This document shows positions 51,761 through 60,050 of a stretch of DNA of 64,000 bases, piece after piece. Numbering within the stretch: the first letter of the stretch is position 1; every line of letters starts with the position of its first letter. Source of the DNA: Edaphobacter lichenicola (GTDB lineage Bacteria > Acidobacteriota > Terriglobia > Terriglobales > Acidobacteriaceae). The stretch is from assembly GCF_025264645.1 (NCBI RefSeq), contig NZ_CP073696.1, forward strand, positions 2,728,001-2,792,000, read 5' to 3'. The translations under genes were made by a program, and so were the position numbers. The notes under the pieces are model-generated. The model was not told the DNA's origin, made no database searches, and saw only the letters and a list, made by a program, of their open reading frames with translations.

Positions 51761-54700
51761 ATGAGAACCGTCCCAACTGCGTTAAAGACCGGACCGCTCC
51801 TCGCTCTTGCACTCTGCGCCCTGGTCCAGGCACAGACGACCGAAAAGCCGGATCTCAGCAAAGAGCCGACGCTCTATGTTGTCGGCTATGCCCATCTGGA
51901 CACCGAATGGCGCTGGGAATATCCGCAAGTGATCGACGAGTATCTGCGCAAAACCATGCAGGATAACTTCAGGTTGTTCGAAAAGTATCCGCACTACGTC
52001 TTCAACTTCAGCGGGGCCAACCGTTACCGTTTGATGAAGGAGTATTACCCGGCAAACTTTGCGACCGTCAAGAAATATGTGGACGCAGGGCGCTGGTTCC
52101 CAGCCGGCTCCTCCATGGAAGAAGGCGACGTGAACAACCCCAGCGCGGAAGCAATCATCCGCCAGGTTCTCTACGGAAACAACTGGTTCCGGCACGAGTT
52201 TGGCAAAGCCAGCGCGGAATATATGTTGCCGGACTGCTTCGGGTTTCCGGCTTCGTTGCCGACAATACTGGCGCATTCCGGCGTCAAGGGGTTCTCGACG
52301 CAGAAGCTGGTGTGGGGCTCTTCGGCGGACGGCGGAGGTTTGCAGTCACTCGAGAAGACGCCTGAAGGTACGCCGTTCAATGTCGGGGTGTGGGTTGGTC
52401 CGGATGGGGAAAGTGTCCTCGCAGGCGTGAACCCAGGTAGCTACAACGGGAACATCGATACCGATCTCAGTGCGCCGCTGCCGCCCGCCCCCCCAAACGC
52501 GGCTCTTGGGGAATTTGAGAGGGAGATTGCGGGTGTTCGGGCGAAGCAACAGGCGGCACGGGAGGCGGGTACAGCTCCCAATGCTATCGACCAGCAGGCA
52601 CTCAATGACCTGCGGGTGGAGCAAGGGGCACTTGTGAATGCGCAGAAAGAGACCGATCTTTTGCAGTATCAACGCGATTGGGCTGCGCGCGTAGAGCAGA
52701 ACGGCAAGGTCACCGGCTTGTATACCGACTACCACTATTACGGCACGGGTGATACGGGAGGCGCACCGCGGGAAGACTCGGTCAAGAGGCTCGAAGCGAT
52801 CGTCACGAAAGGCAGCGTTACTCTTCCGGAGCCGAGCGCTATGCGGGGCCAGCCCGATTCGGCTCCGGTCAAGGTAGGAGAGGGGCGCGTCCATGTCATC
52901 TCCGCGACCGCGGATCAGATGTTTCTGGATATCACCCCGGCGGAAGAAGCTCGCCTGCCGCGTTATACCGGTGAGATGGAGTTGACCAATCACTCCGCGG
53001 GATCGCTCACTTCGCAGGCTTACCAGAAGCGCTGGATACGGCATCAGGAACTGCTTGCCGATGCCGCGGAGAAGTCGTCAATTGCCGCCGAGTGGCTGGG
53101 CGCGCGGACCTATCCTCTGCAAAGACTCAATGACGCCTGGACGCTCGCGATGGGCGCGCACTTCCACGACCTAGCAGCGGGAACGGCAACTCCAAGATCT
53201 TATGAGTTCGCGTGGAACGACGACGTGATCGCGCTGAACCAATTTGCCGGCGTGTTGAGTAACGCGGTCGAGGGCGTCTCCGCAGCTATGGATACTCAGA
53301 CCAAGGGTATCCCGGTCGTGATTTTCAATCCTCTGAACATAGCGCGTGAAGATGTCGTTGAAGTCAGTGTGGAGTTCCCGAATGGTATGCCGAAGGCAGT
53401 CCGGGTTACCGCCCCTAATGGGAGGGATGTGGCAGCACAGGTCTCGGCCGGAAAGGTCATCTTCGTGGCTAGCCTTCCTTCGGTCGGCTATGCCGTCTAT
53501 GATGTTCAGGCCGCGACCGGCTCTGCAACACCTTCCTCGTCGCTTCAGGTCACGAGAGAAGGGATGGAGAATGCTTATTATCGTGTCCACCTCAATCGGG
53601 ATGGAGATGTTGCGAGCATTTTCGACAAGGAGAACGGCAGAGAACTACTGTCGGCGCCTGCTCGCCTCGCCATCTCCTATGACAATCCGGCTCAGTGGCC
53701 CGCCTGGAATATGGACTGGGATCAGGAACAAGCACCTCCTAAGGAGTATGTCTCGGGCCCAGCGCAGATCCGCGTCGTTGAGGATGGGTCGGTCCGTGTA
53801 GCCATCGAGGTGACACGAGAAACGGGAGGTTCTCGCTTCGTTCAGAGAATCAGTCTGTCGGCAGGCGACGGCGGCAGGCGGGTCGAATTTGGCAACGTAA
53901 TCGACTGGAAGACAAAAGAGTCAAGTCTCAAGGCAACCTTCCCTCTCACCGCGACTAACCAGATGGCAACCTATAATTGGGATATCGGTACCATAGAGCG
54001 ACCAACAGCAGGGCCTAAGAAGTTCGAGGTCCCGTCGCATCAATGGATCGATCTCACCGACATGAGCGGCAAATTTGGTGCTACCCTGCTGACCGACAGC
54101 AAGAATGGATCGGACAAGCCAAGCGACAACACGCTGCGCCTCACGTTGCTTCTCACTCCGGGCACCAAAGGCGGCTATCCCGACCAAGCGACCCAGGATA
54201 TCGGACATCATGAATTTGTCTACGGCTTCGCCGGGCACTCCGCCGGCTGGCGCGATGCCCAGACGGACTGGCAGGGACAGCGGCTGAACGCGCCAATGTT
54301 TGCCTTTACGACCGCAAAGCACGATGGTGCGCTCGGCCGCACCTTTTCCCTGTTAAGGCTGAGCAATCCTCGCATCCGTGTGCTCGCCGTGAAAAAGGCC
54401 GAACTCAGCAACGAAGTCATCGTGCGTCTGGTGGAATTAGACGGCAAACCCCAATCCGATGTGAAGCTTTCGTTTGCCACGCCCATTACGACGGCCCGAG
54501 AAGTCAATGGACAGGAACAGCCTGTCGGATCGGCCACAGTCACCGATGGAGCCCTCGTAACATCTTTCGGCGGATATCAGCCGCGCACATTCGCCCTGCG
54601 ATTGGCTGCTCCATCCACGTCCGTTGCAGCCGTCAAATCGGCTCACGTGCCGCTCACCTACACAGTAGCTACCGCCAGCAATGACGGAGATCGCACCACG

Positions 54701-55294
54701 GCTGGATTTGATGGAAAAGGCGACGCCTTGCCGGCCGAGATGCTGCCGTCGCAGCTGCAGTTCAATGGCGTGGGCTTCCAACTGGCTTCAGCGAAGACCG
54801 GCGTGCCCAACGCAATCGTACCGAAGGGACAGATGATCGACCTTCCTTCCGGCCAATACAATCGGATCTATTTTCTGGCTGCCTCAGTCAATGGAGATCA
54901 GAAAGCAGTCTTCGAGAACGGTGGCAGGAAGACCGAACTGAACATCGAGGACTGGGGCGGTTTCATCGGCCAATGGGATGACCGCCAATGGTCTGGTCCA
55001 GATGTTGCGCACGACAAGTACGGTGTCATGACTGGTTTGAAGCCCGGCTTTATTAAGCGGGCCGACCTCGCTTGGTATGCGAGCCACCACCATGACGCGT
55101 CGGGCAAGAACGTCGACTACTCTTATTCCTACTTATTCGGTTACGCCATCGATCTTGCGGCGGGAGCGACGACGGTCAAACTCCCGAATAATGAGAACAT
55201 CCGAATTCTGGCCGTGTCCGTGGCTCAGGAAAATCCAGCAGTGACGCCGGCTTGGCCGCTCTACGACGTGCTTCCGGCGTCGTCAAAGCAGTGA
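51761..55294 (+). CDS. GH38 alpha-mannosidase
   Basis: A 1177-aa exported glycoside hydrolase family 38 retaining alpha-mannosidase. It has a signal peptide (LLALALCALVQAQ). The zinc-binding His45/Asp47 lie in YAHLDTEWRWEYP, and the nucleophile candidate Asp158 in EYMLPDCFGFPASLP. Supporting blocks are MEEGDVNNPSAEAIIRQVLY, GVKGFSTQKLVWGS, a mid-domain LNDAWTLAMGAHFHDLAAGT and the beta-sandwich region with YYRVHLNRDGDVASIFDKEN. A C-terminal extension adds carbohydrate-binding-like sandwich domains, making it longer than typical GH38. It would trim alpha-linked mannose from glycans in the periplasm or outside. CTGGAGAATGA precedes the ATG; an operator lies 121 bp upstream. Confidence 0.93.
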   Translation: MRTVPTALKTGPLLALALCALVQAQTTEKPDLSKEPTLYVVGYAHLDTEWRWEYPQVIDEYLRKTMQDNFRLFEKYPHYVFNFSGANRYRLMKEYYPANFATVKKYVDAGRWFPAGSSMEEGDVNNPSAEAIIRQVLYGNNWFRHEFGKASAEYMLPDCFGFPASLPTILAHSGVKGFSTQKLVWGSSADGGGLQSLEKTPEGTPFNVGVWVGPDGESVLAGVNPGSYNGNIDTDLSAPLPPAPPNAALGEFEREIAGVRAKQQAAREAGTAPNAIDQQALNDLRVEQGALVNAQKETDLLQYQRDWAARVEQNGKVTGLYTDYHYYGTGDTGGAPREDSVKRLEAIVTKGSVTLPEPSAMRGQPDSAPVKVGEGRVHVISATADQMFLDITPAEEARLPRYTGEMELTNHSAGSLTSQAYQKRWIRHQELLADAAEKSSIAAEWLGARTYPLQRLNDAWTLAMGAHFHDLAAGTATPRSYEFAWNDDVIALNQFAGVLSNAVEGVSAAMDTQTKGIPVVIFNPLNIAREDVVEVSVEFPNGMPKAVRVTAPNGRDVAAQVSAGKVIFVASLPSVGYAVYDVQAATGSATPSSSLQVTREGMENAYYRVHLNRDGDVASIFDKENGRELLSAPARLAISYDNPAQWPAWNMDWDQEQAPPKEYVSGPAQIRVVEDGSVRVAIEVTRETGGSRFVQRISLSAGDGGRRVEFGNVIDWKTKESSLKATFPLTATNQMATYNWDIGTIERPTAGPKKFEVPSHQWIDLTDMSGKFGATLLTDSKNGSDKPSDNTLRLTLLLTPGTKGGYPDQATQDIGHHEFVYGFAGHSAGWRDAQTDWQGQRLNAPMFAFTTAKHDGALGRTFSLLRLSNPRIRVLAVKKAELSNEVIVRLVELDGKPQSDVKLSFATPITTAREVNGQEQPVGSATVTDGALVTSFGGYQPRTFALRLAAPSTSVAAVKSAHVPLTYTVATASNDGDRTTAGFDGKGDALPAEMLPSQLQFNGVGFQLASAKTGVPNAIVPKGQMIDLPSGQYNRIYFLAASVNGDQKAVFENGGRKTELNIEDWGGFIGQWDDRQWSGPDVAHDKYGVMTGLKPGFIKRADLAWYASHHHDASGKNVDYSYSYLFGYAIDLAAGATTVKLPNNENIRILAVSVAQENPAVTPAWPLYDVLPASSKQ

Positions 55295-55395
55295 AAACGT
55301 CGACCAGGACGCGCCACATGGCCGGGAGGCAAACGTTCGTCTTAGCCCTACTAGGAATCGGCTTAGCCGCATCACGAAATCCCTTAGCCGTATTC

Positions 55396-55407
55396 GCAAA
55401 CGTTTGC
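55396..55407. promoter_or_regulatory. LacI/CRE-like palindrome GCAAACGTTTGC
   Basis: Perfect 12-bp palindrome 117 bp upstream of the GH2 gene. Central ACGT as in the GACAACGTTGTC sites, but with different flanks. It may bind the same or another LacI-family protein. A half-like GCAAACGTTCG also occurs near 55331. Confidence 0.5.
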
Positions 55408-55523
55408 TTTGCAACGTCTCCTTCACTGAGAGAAATGAACAGAGCAACAGTACAGCAAGCAACGGTTTGTTCCGGATAAGACGATTTTATGCTGACTAGA
55501 TTTTAGTTGACCGAAGGTATCTC

Positions 55524-58076
55524 ATGTTTATCAAAAGTACACGTCGCGACTTTTTGAGCAATACAGCCTTGGCTATGGCCGCTTCAACGTTGCCTGTTGA
55601 TCTCTACGCTGAGCGCGCAACCGACAGTTCCCTGCCGCCCCGTCAAACCAACTTTGATGACGACTGGAGGTTTTCAAAGGGAGACGTACAAGGCGCGCAA
55701 TTAACCGACCTTAGTGACGAGAAGTGGAGCAAAGTTATTCTGCCTCACGATTGGAGCATCGAAGGTCCATTTGATAAAGACACCGTGGGAGGTGAGACAT
55801 GTGCCTATCTACCGACGGGCATCGGATGGTATCGCAAGCACTTTACGCTGCCGCCGCCCGCAGCCGGGCAAAAGACATTCATTCAGTTCGATGGTGTTTA
55901 TCAATGCAGTGAAGTTTGGATCAACGGTCATTCTCTGGGAATGCGTCCCAATGGCTATGTGAGTTTCGTTTACGATCTCACACCGTATCTGCGTGCAGGT
56001 CGACAGTCAAACGTTATCGCTGTCCGCGTCGATAACTCTTTGCAGCCGAATTCGAGATGGTATTCCGGCTCAGGCATATACCGACATACTTGGTTAATCA
56101 CCACGGCGGCTCTTCATATCGCGCAGTGGGGAACCTGCGTTCGCACCCGTCAAATAAACAGCAAAAGTGCAATCGTCGAAGTCACGACTCGTGTACAGAA
56201 TGATCTTCTGCGGCCGGCTCCATCTTCGCTGCGTTCTCTCATTCTGGATAAGGATGGAAAGACGATTGAAGAGGCGACTACGAATGCTGAAATCGACGCC
56301 GCTGGCGATTTTGTCTTTACCCAACGCATAGAAATACCATCGCCAGAACTTTGGTCGACAGACGTGCCCTATCTTTATTCCGTTCGTCAGGTACTTGAGA
56401 GCAACGGCCAGGTGGCGGACGCGACAACGACACCTTTCGGTGTGCGCTCCATCCGCTTCGATGTCGATAAGGGATTTCTGCTGAACGACGAGCACGTCAA
56501 GTTGAACGGCGTTTGCCTGCACTCAGACGGCGGCGCTGTGGGAGCGGCTGTTCCCGAAGCAATATGGCGGCGTCGGCTTGCTTTGCTCAAAGAGGCGGGA
56601 TGCAATGCGATTCGTTGCAGCCATAATCCTCCGGCGCCGGAGTTCCTCGATCTATGCGACACCATGGGCTTCATGGTCATGTTTGATGCCTTTGACGAAT
56701 GGCGTGGGGCCAAGGCGCAAACCCCGCGGTATGGCTACCATATTTATTTTGATAAATGGGCACATCGTGATTTGAAGGACATGATCGTGCGCGATCGCAA
56801 TCATCCTTCTATCGTTATCTGGAATTCGGGCAACGAGGTGCCGGACCAGGGTTCCCTGCAAGGAGTCGACACTTTACGTGCATTGAAGAACATTCTGCAC
56901 GCGGAAGACCCGACGCGCCCGGTGACGGTGGCTTGTGACGGGATCGCTGCCGATCCCAGCGGCACGCTGCCAGAGTTTCTTGAGGAGCAGGATGTGGTCG
57001 GATACAACTACGTCGACCGCTGGCGCGACAGACGGGAGAAGTTTTACAGCATTGACCGACATCAGTCTCCCAATCGACGGTTTATTGGCACGGAAAGCGT
57101 CGCGTTAAGAGGCGCGCGCGGCGATTATAAGATCGGGGCGGAGGCTGCCGTATATGTGGACAAAAGGACCAACCTGCTTGTCGAGGTCGAGCAGCTGCAG
57201 AAGTTCATCCAGACGTATGACTATGTGAGCGGCGATTTCATGTGGACAGGAATCGATTATCTGGGCGAGGCGAAATGGCCCGCAAAAGGCTCGTCCAGCG
57301 GGGTGCTCGATACCTGCGGCTTTCCAAAGGACAGTTATTACTTCTATCAAAGCCTATGGGCAAAAACGCCGGTACTTCATCTTTCCCCGCACTGGAATTG
57401 GAAGGGGCATGAAGGCACAGTCATTTCGATTTTATGCTATACCAACTGCGATACCGTTGAGCTTTTTGTTAATGGAAAGAGCTGGGGAGTTAAAGGATAC
57501 GCATTTCCCAGACCGGGAATGGAAAACCGATACGGAAACTATCCGGCCCGTGCGAAAGTATTGCAATCTACGGGCGATCTCCATCTGTCGTGGGATGTTC
57601 CGTATGAAGCCGGAATCTTAAAGGCCATAGGAGCTAAGGACGGAAAAGTTGTCAGTGTTGCAGAGATTGCTACAACAGGAGAGCCGACCCGCCTGTTTTT
57701 ATCCGCAGATCGAGTGACGCTCAACGCTGACCGGCGCGACGCGGCTCACGTTACGATTGAAGTTCAGGACAGTAATGGACGTCGCGTGCCGACTGCCAAT
57801 CATGCCGTGACCTTGCAGATTCATGGGGAAGGCAGGCTTCTCGGAATGGATAACGGTGATCCTGAAAACCATGAGGATTACAAAAGCGCCCAGCATAGTG
57901 CGTTCAATGGCCTCTGCCTTGCCCTTATAGGTGCGTCAGATCGCGCGGGAGATATCGAGATTTTGGCTTCTTCACCAGATTTAGCGCAAGCAACTCTCAG
58001 GTTGGCCACCCAACGCTCAAAATCTTCAACGACGGCTGGTCAACAAGTTGTACGCCGCTCTCAGAGCCCGCGCTAG
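55524..58076 (+). CDS. GH2 beta-galactosidase/beta-mannosidase-like enzyme with DUF4982
   Basis: An 850-aa exported glycoside hydrolase family 2 protein with a Tat signal (STRRDFLSNTALAMAASTLP). Order of domains: sugar-binding jelly roll (ILPHDWSIEGPF, TGIGWYRKHFTLP), an Ig-like domain, then a TIM barrel from about residue 320 (NGVCLHSDGGAVGAAVP, GCNAIRCSHNPPAPEF). The acid/base is Glu438 in WNSGNEV and the nucleophile Glu524 in IGTESVA. A DUF4982 domain follows (YTNCDTVELFVNGKSWG), then another Ig-like domain. DUF4982 is common in beta-galactosidases of the BoGH2 type. In an N-glycan pathway it could remove terminal galactose or the core beta-mannose; specificity cannot be read. It follows GH38 by 229 bp. 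Confidence 0.92.
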   Translation: MFIKSTRRDFLSNTALAMAASTLPVDLYAERATDSSLPPRQTNFDDDWRFSKGDVQGAQLTDLSDEKWSKVILPHDWSIEGPFDKDTVGGETCAYLPTGIGWYRKHFTLPPPAAGQKTFIQFDGVYQCSEVWINGHSLGMRPNGYVSFVYDLTPYLRAGRQSNVIAVRVDNSLQPNSRWYSGSGIYRHTWLITTAALHIAQWGTCVRTRQINSKSAIVEVTTRVQNDLLRPAPSSLRSLILDKDGKTIEEATTNAEIDAAGDFVFTQRIEIPSPELWSTDVPYLYSVRQVLESNGQVADATTTPFGVRSIRFDVDKGFLLNDEHVKLNGVCLHSDGGAVGAAVPEAIWRRRLALLKEAGCNAIRCSHNPPAPEFLDLCDTMGFMVMFDAFDEWRGAKAQTPRYGYHIYFDKWAHRDLKDMIVRDRNHPSIVIWNSGNEVPDQGSLQGVDTLRALKNILHAEDPTRPVTVACDGIAADPSGTLPEFLEEQDVVGYNYVDRWRDRREKFYSIDRHQSPNRRFIGTESVALRGARGDYKIGAEAAVYVDKRTNLLVEVEQLQKFIQTYDYVSGDFMWTGIDYLGEAKWPAKGSSSGVLDTCGFPKDSYYFYQSLWAKTPVLHLSPHWNWKGHEGTVISILCYTNCDTVELFVNGKSWGVKGYAFPRPGMENRYGNYPARAKVLQSTGDLHLSWDVPYEAGILKAIGAKDGKVVSVAEIATTGEPTRLFLSADRVTLNADRRDAAHVTIEVQDSNGRRVPTANHAVTLQIHGEGRLLGMDNGDPENHEDYKSAQHSAFNGLCLALIGASDRAGDIEILASSPDLAQATLRLATQRSKSSTTAGQQVVRRSQSPR

Positions 58077-58390
58077 GAGTCTGTAGGGCACATCGCTTGG
58101 CAGAGTAAAACGATTATGAATTACATTCACGGTGCAAAAAACGGAATTCCGAAAGAGCGAGCAGACCGGAATCACATGGACTGCGAGGCAAGTGCCGACT
58201 TTTACTCACTAGCATTCGTGACGACAAAAAGAAGCGTTCCATTTTTCACTTCCACCACGTGCAGATGGTAAGAGAAGCAAGAAACCGAGCGGGCGGCAAA
58301 AACAGTAACAGGCTCGAACGGTTTGTTATGTTGGTTCTCGATAGAAGGCTTCGCCTACCAGTCATAGTTTGGCATGTAACAGGAGGCTCA
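58077..58390. other. 314-bp stretch before the second lactonase gene
   Basis: No gene recognised. The lactonase frame is open upstream to 58259, but the strong ribosome site lies just before 58391. No copy of the LacI palindrome was found here, so the gene may be read from an upstream promoter. Confidence 0.4.
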
Positions 58391-59521
58391 ATGCAGCGGA
58401 GTGCCGTTCGCATCCTTTCAATTCTTCTGGCACTTATTTTTTCCGCTCCGGCCATGGCCGAAGATATGTTTGTATATTTCGGCTCGCACGGAGCGGGGCC
58501 GCATATCGGGTTTTCGCTGGCGCACTTTGATACCGACACGGGAAAGCTGACAGAGCCTGTGTTTCTTGAGGAAGCAGTGGCGCCGGCGTACTTTATCATT
58601 CGATCGGACGGCAGACGTCTTTACACTTGCAACTCGTCTCCAGGCAGTTCCGTGAGCGCGTACGCTATAGATCCCAACACTGCGAAACTGACGTTTCTAA
58701 ACCGGCAGCCGAGCGGAGGCGGCGATCCCAGCTACGTAAGCCTAGACCCAAGCGGCCGTTATCTGATGGTTGCCAATTATCTTGGAGGGAGCGCCGCGGT
58801 ATTCGCGCTACGCTCCGACGGGAGCATTGGCAAGCGTACGACTTTTGTTCAGCATATTGGAGCCAGCCTGGATCCGAAGGATCCAAGACATGCGCATGCG
58901 CACTCGATTCGCTTCGATCCTAGTCATCGGTTTGTGCTGCTGGCCGATCTGGGCGTGGATAAGATTTTTGTTTATCGTCTGAACCCGAAGACGGGCGCGC
59001 TGACGCAAAATGATCCGCCCTTCGCGTCCGTTGCACCCGGTTCGGGCCCACGCCACACTGCGTTTGATCCGCAGGGCCGCTATGTATATGTAATCAATCA
59101 GACAGCCAACAGCGTTACACGTTTTGGATGGGATTCAAACCACGGTGTCATAACGCAATTCGAGACTGTATCTACGCTGCCGAACGGCTTTGAGGGCAGC
59201 AACATGGGAGCAGAGATCCTGATGCATCCAAGCGGAAAGTTCCTCTACGCCACCAACCGTGGTCATGACAGTGTTGCGGTGTTTTCCGTCCAATCGGAAA
59301 CCGGGCGCCTGACTCCCATTCAATACGTCTCAACCCAAGGCAAGACGCCACGAAATGCCGACTTCGATCCCACGGGCAAATGGCTGTTGGTGAGCAATCA
59401 GGACAGTAACAATGCGGTAGTTTTTCGCATTGATCAGTCAACGGGCCAGTTGACGAAGAACGGAGATCCGGTCGAGGTCCCGGCCCCGTTTTGTGAGCGA
59501 TTTTTGCCAGCACGTAAGTGA
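58391..59521 (+). CDS. Secreted lactonase-family seven-bladed beta-propeller
   Basis: A 376-aa paralogue of the protein at 10349-11473. Signal peptide (SILLALIFSAPAMAED), then the blades: PSGGGDPSYVSLDPSGRYLM, VANYLGGSAAVFALRSDGSI, HAHSIRFDPSHRFVLLADLG, PGSGPRHTAFDPQGRYVYVI, HPSGKFLYATNRGHDSVAVF and DFDPTGKWLLVSNQDSNN. This is the 6-phosphogluconolactonase-like fold (PF10282). The start has a perfect AGGAGG at 58381-58386. It lies between GH2 and GH92 genes on the same strand, suggesting a role with secreted sugars or lactones in this locus, though the catalytic activity of exported members is rarely tested. Confidence 0.9.
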   Translation: MQRSAVRILSILLALIFSAPAMAEDMFVYFGSHGAGPHIGFSLAHFDTDTGKLTEPVFLEEAVAPAYFIIRSDGRRLYTCNSSPGSSVSAYAIDPNTAKLTFLNRQPSGGGDPSYVSLDPSGRYLMVANYLGGSAAVFALRSDGSIGKRTTFVQHIGASLDPKDPRHAHAHSIRFDPSHRFVLLADLGVDKIFVYRLNPKTGALTQNDPPFASVAPGSGPRHTAFDPQGRYVYVINQTANSVTRFGWDSNHGVITQFETVSTLPNGFEGSNMGAEILMHPSGKFLYATNRGHDSVAVFSVQSETGRLTPIQYVSTQGKTPRNADFDPTGKWLLVSNQDSNNAVVFRIDQSTGQLTKNGDPVEVPAPFCERFLPARK

Positions 59522-60050
59522 CTTCAACGATATGGCTGACATCTCGAAAGTAATGAGGGAATGGCTCGGTCACTGATCTCATCTTCAATGGAGTTTTCGC
59601 CCTGATTGGCATTGGCAGAACTGTTATCACGTGAATCGACGACGGCATCTCTTTAGTGGATGGCACGGCGAGGGCAAGAGAAGAAGAACATTTGAATCGA
59701 GGAGAGCAGGTCTTATGAACTTTGAGGCTTCAACTTTGGCTCTCGGGACGAGTCGCCGTGGTTTCTCACAGCGTGTGTCCGTTTCCTCAGTCGCCGCGAG
59801 CGTCATGCCACAACTCGGCCGTGTTCGTTTGAACCTGGAAGTGCGTGGCAACATGTGACAGTTGAAGTCCACCAGAACATCCCTGCCGATTTACCTCATC
59901 GACTTACTTCAGGTGCTACCTCTAAGGATCGAAAAGCTCACAAGTTAAAACGAAGGGAAAAATACGACGGTCAGTGAGACACACAACCACATGGATCTTT
60001 TCAAAGACAGTTTGAGGCTTAAGTACAGTTTTCTGAGAGGCCACTCGACG
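59522..60050. other. 529-bp stretch upstream of the GH92 gene
   Basis: No recognised gene; open frames on both strands lack motifs. No GACAACG-type palindrome seen, unlike upstream of GH38, so GH92 control is unclear. An in-frame extension of GH92 to 59991 is possible. Confidence 0.4.

Noticed and set aside
56422..56436. GCGACAACGACACC inside GH2 as another operator copy
   Set aside because: Lacks the second half of the dyad and lies in coding sequence.
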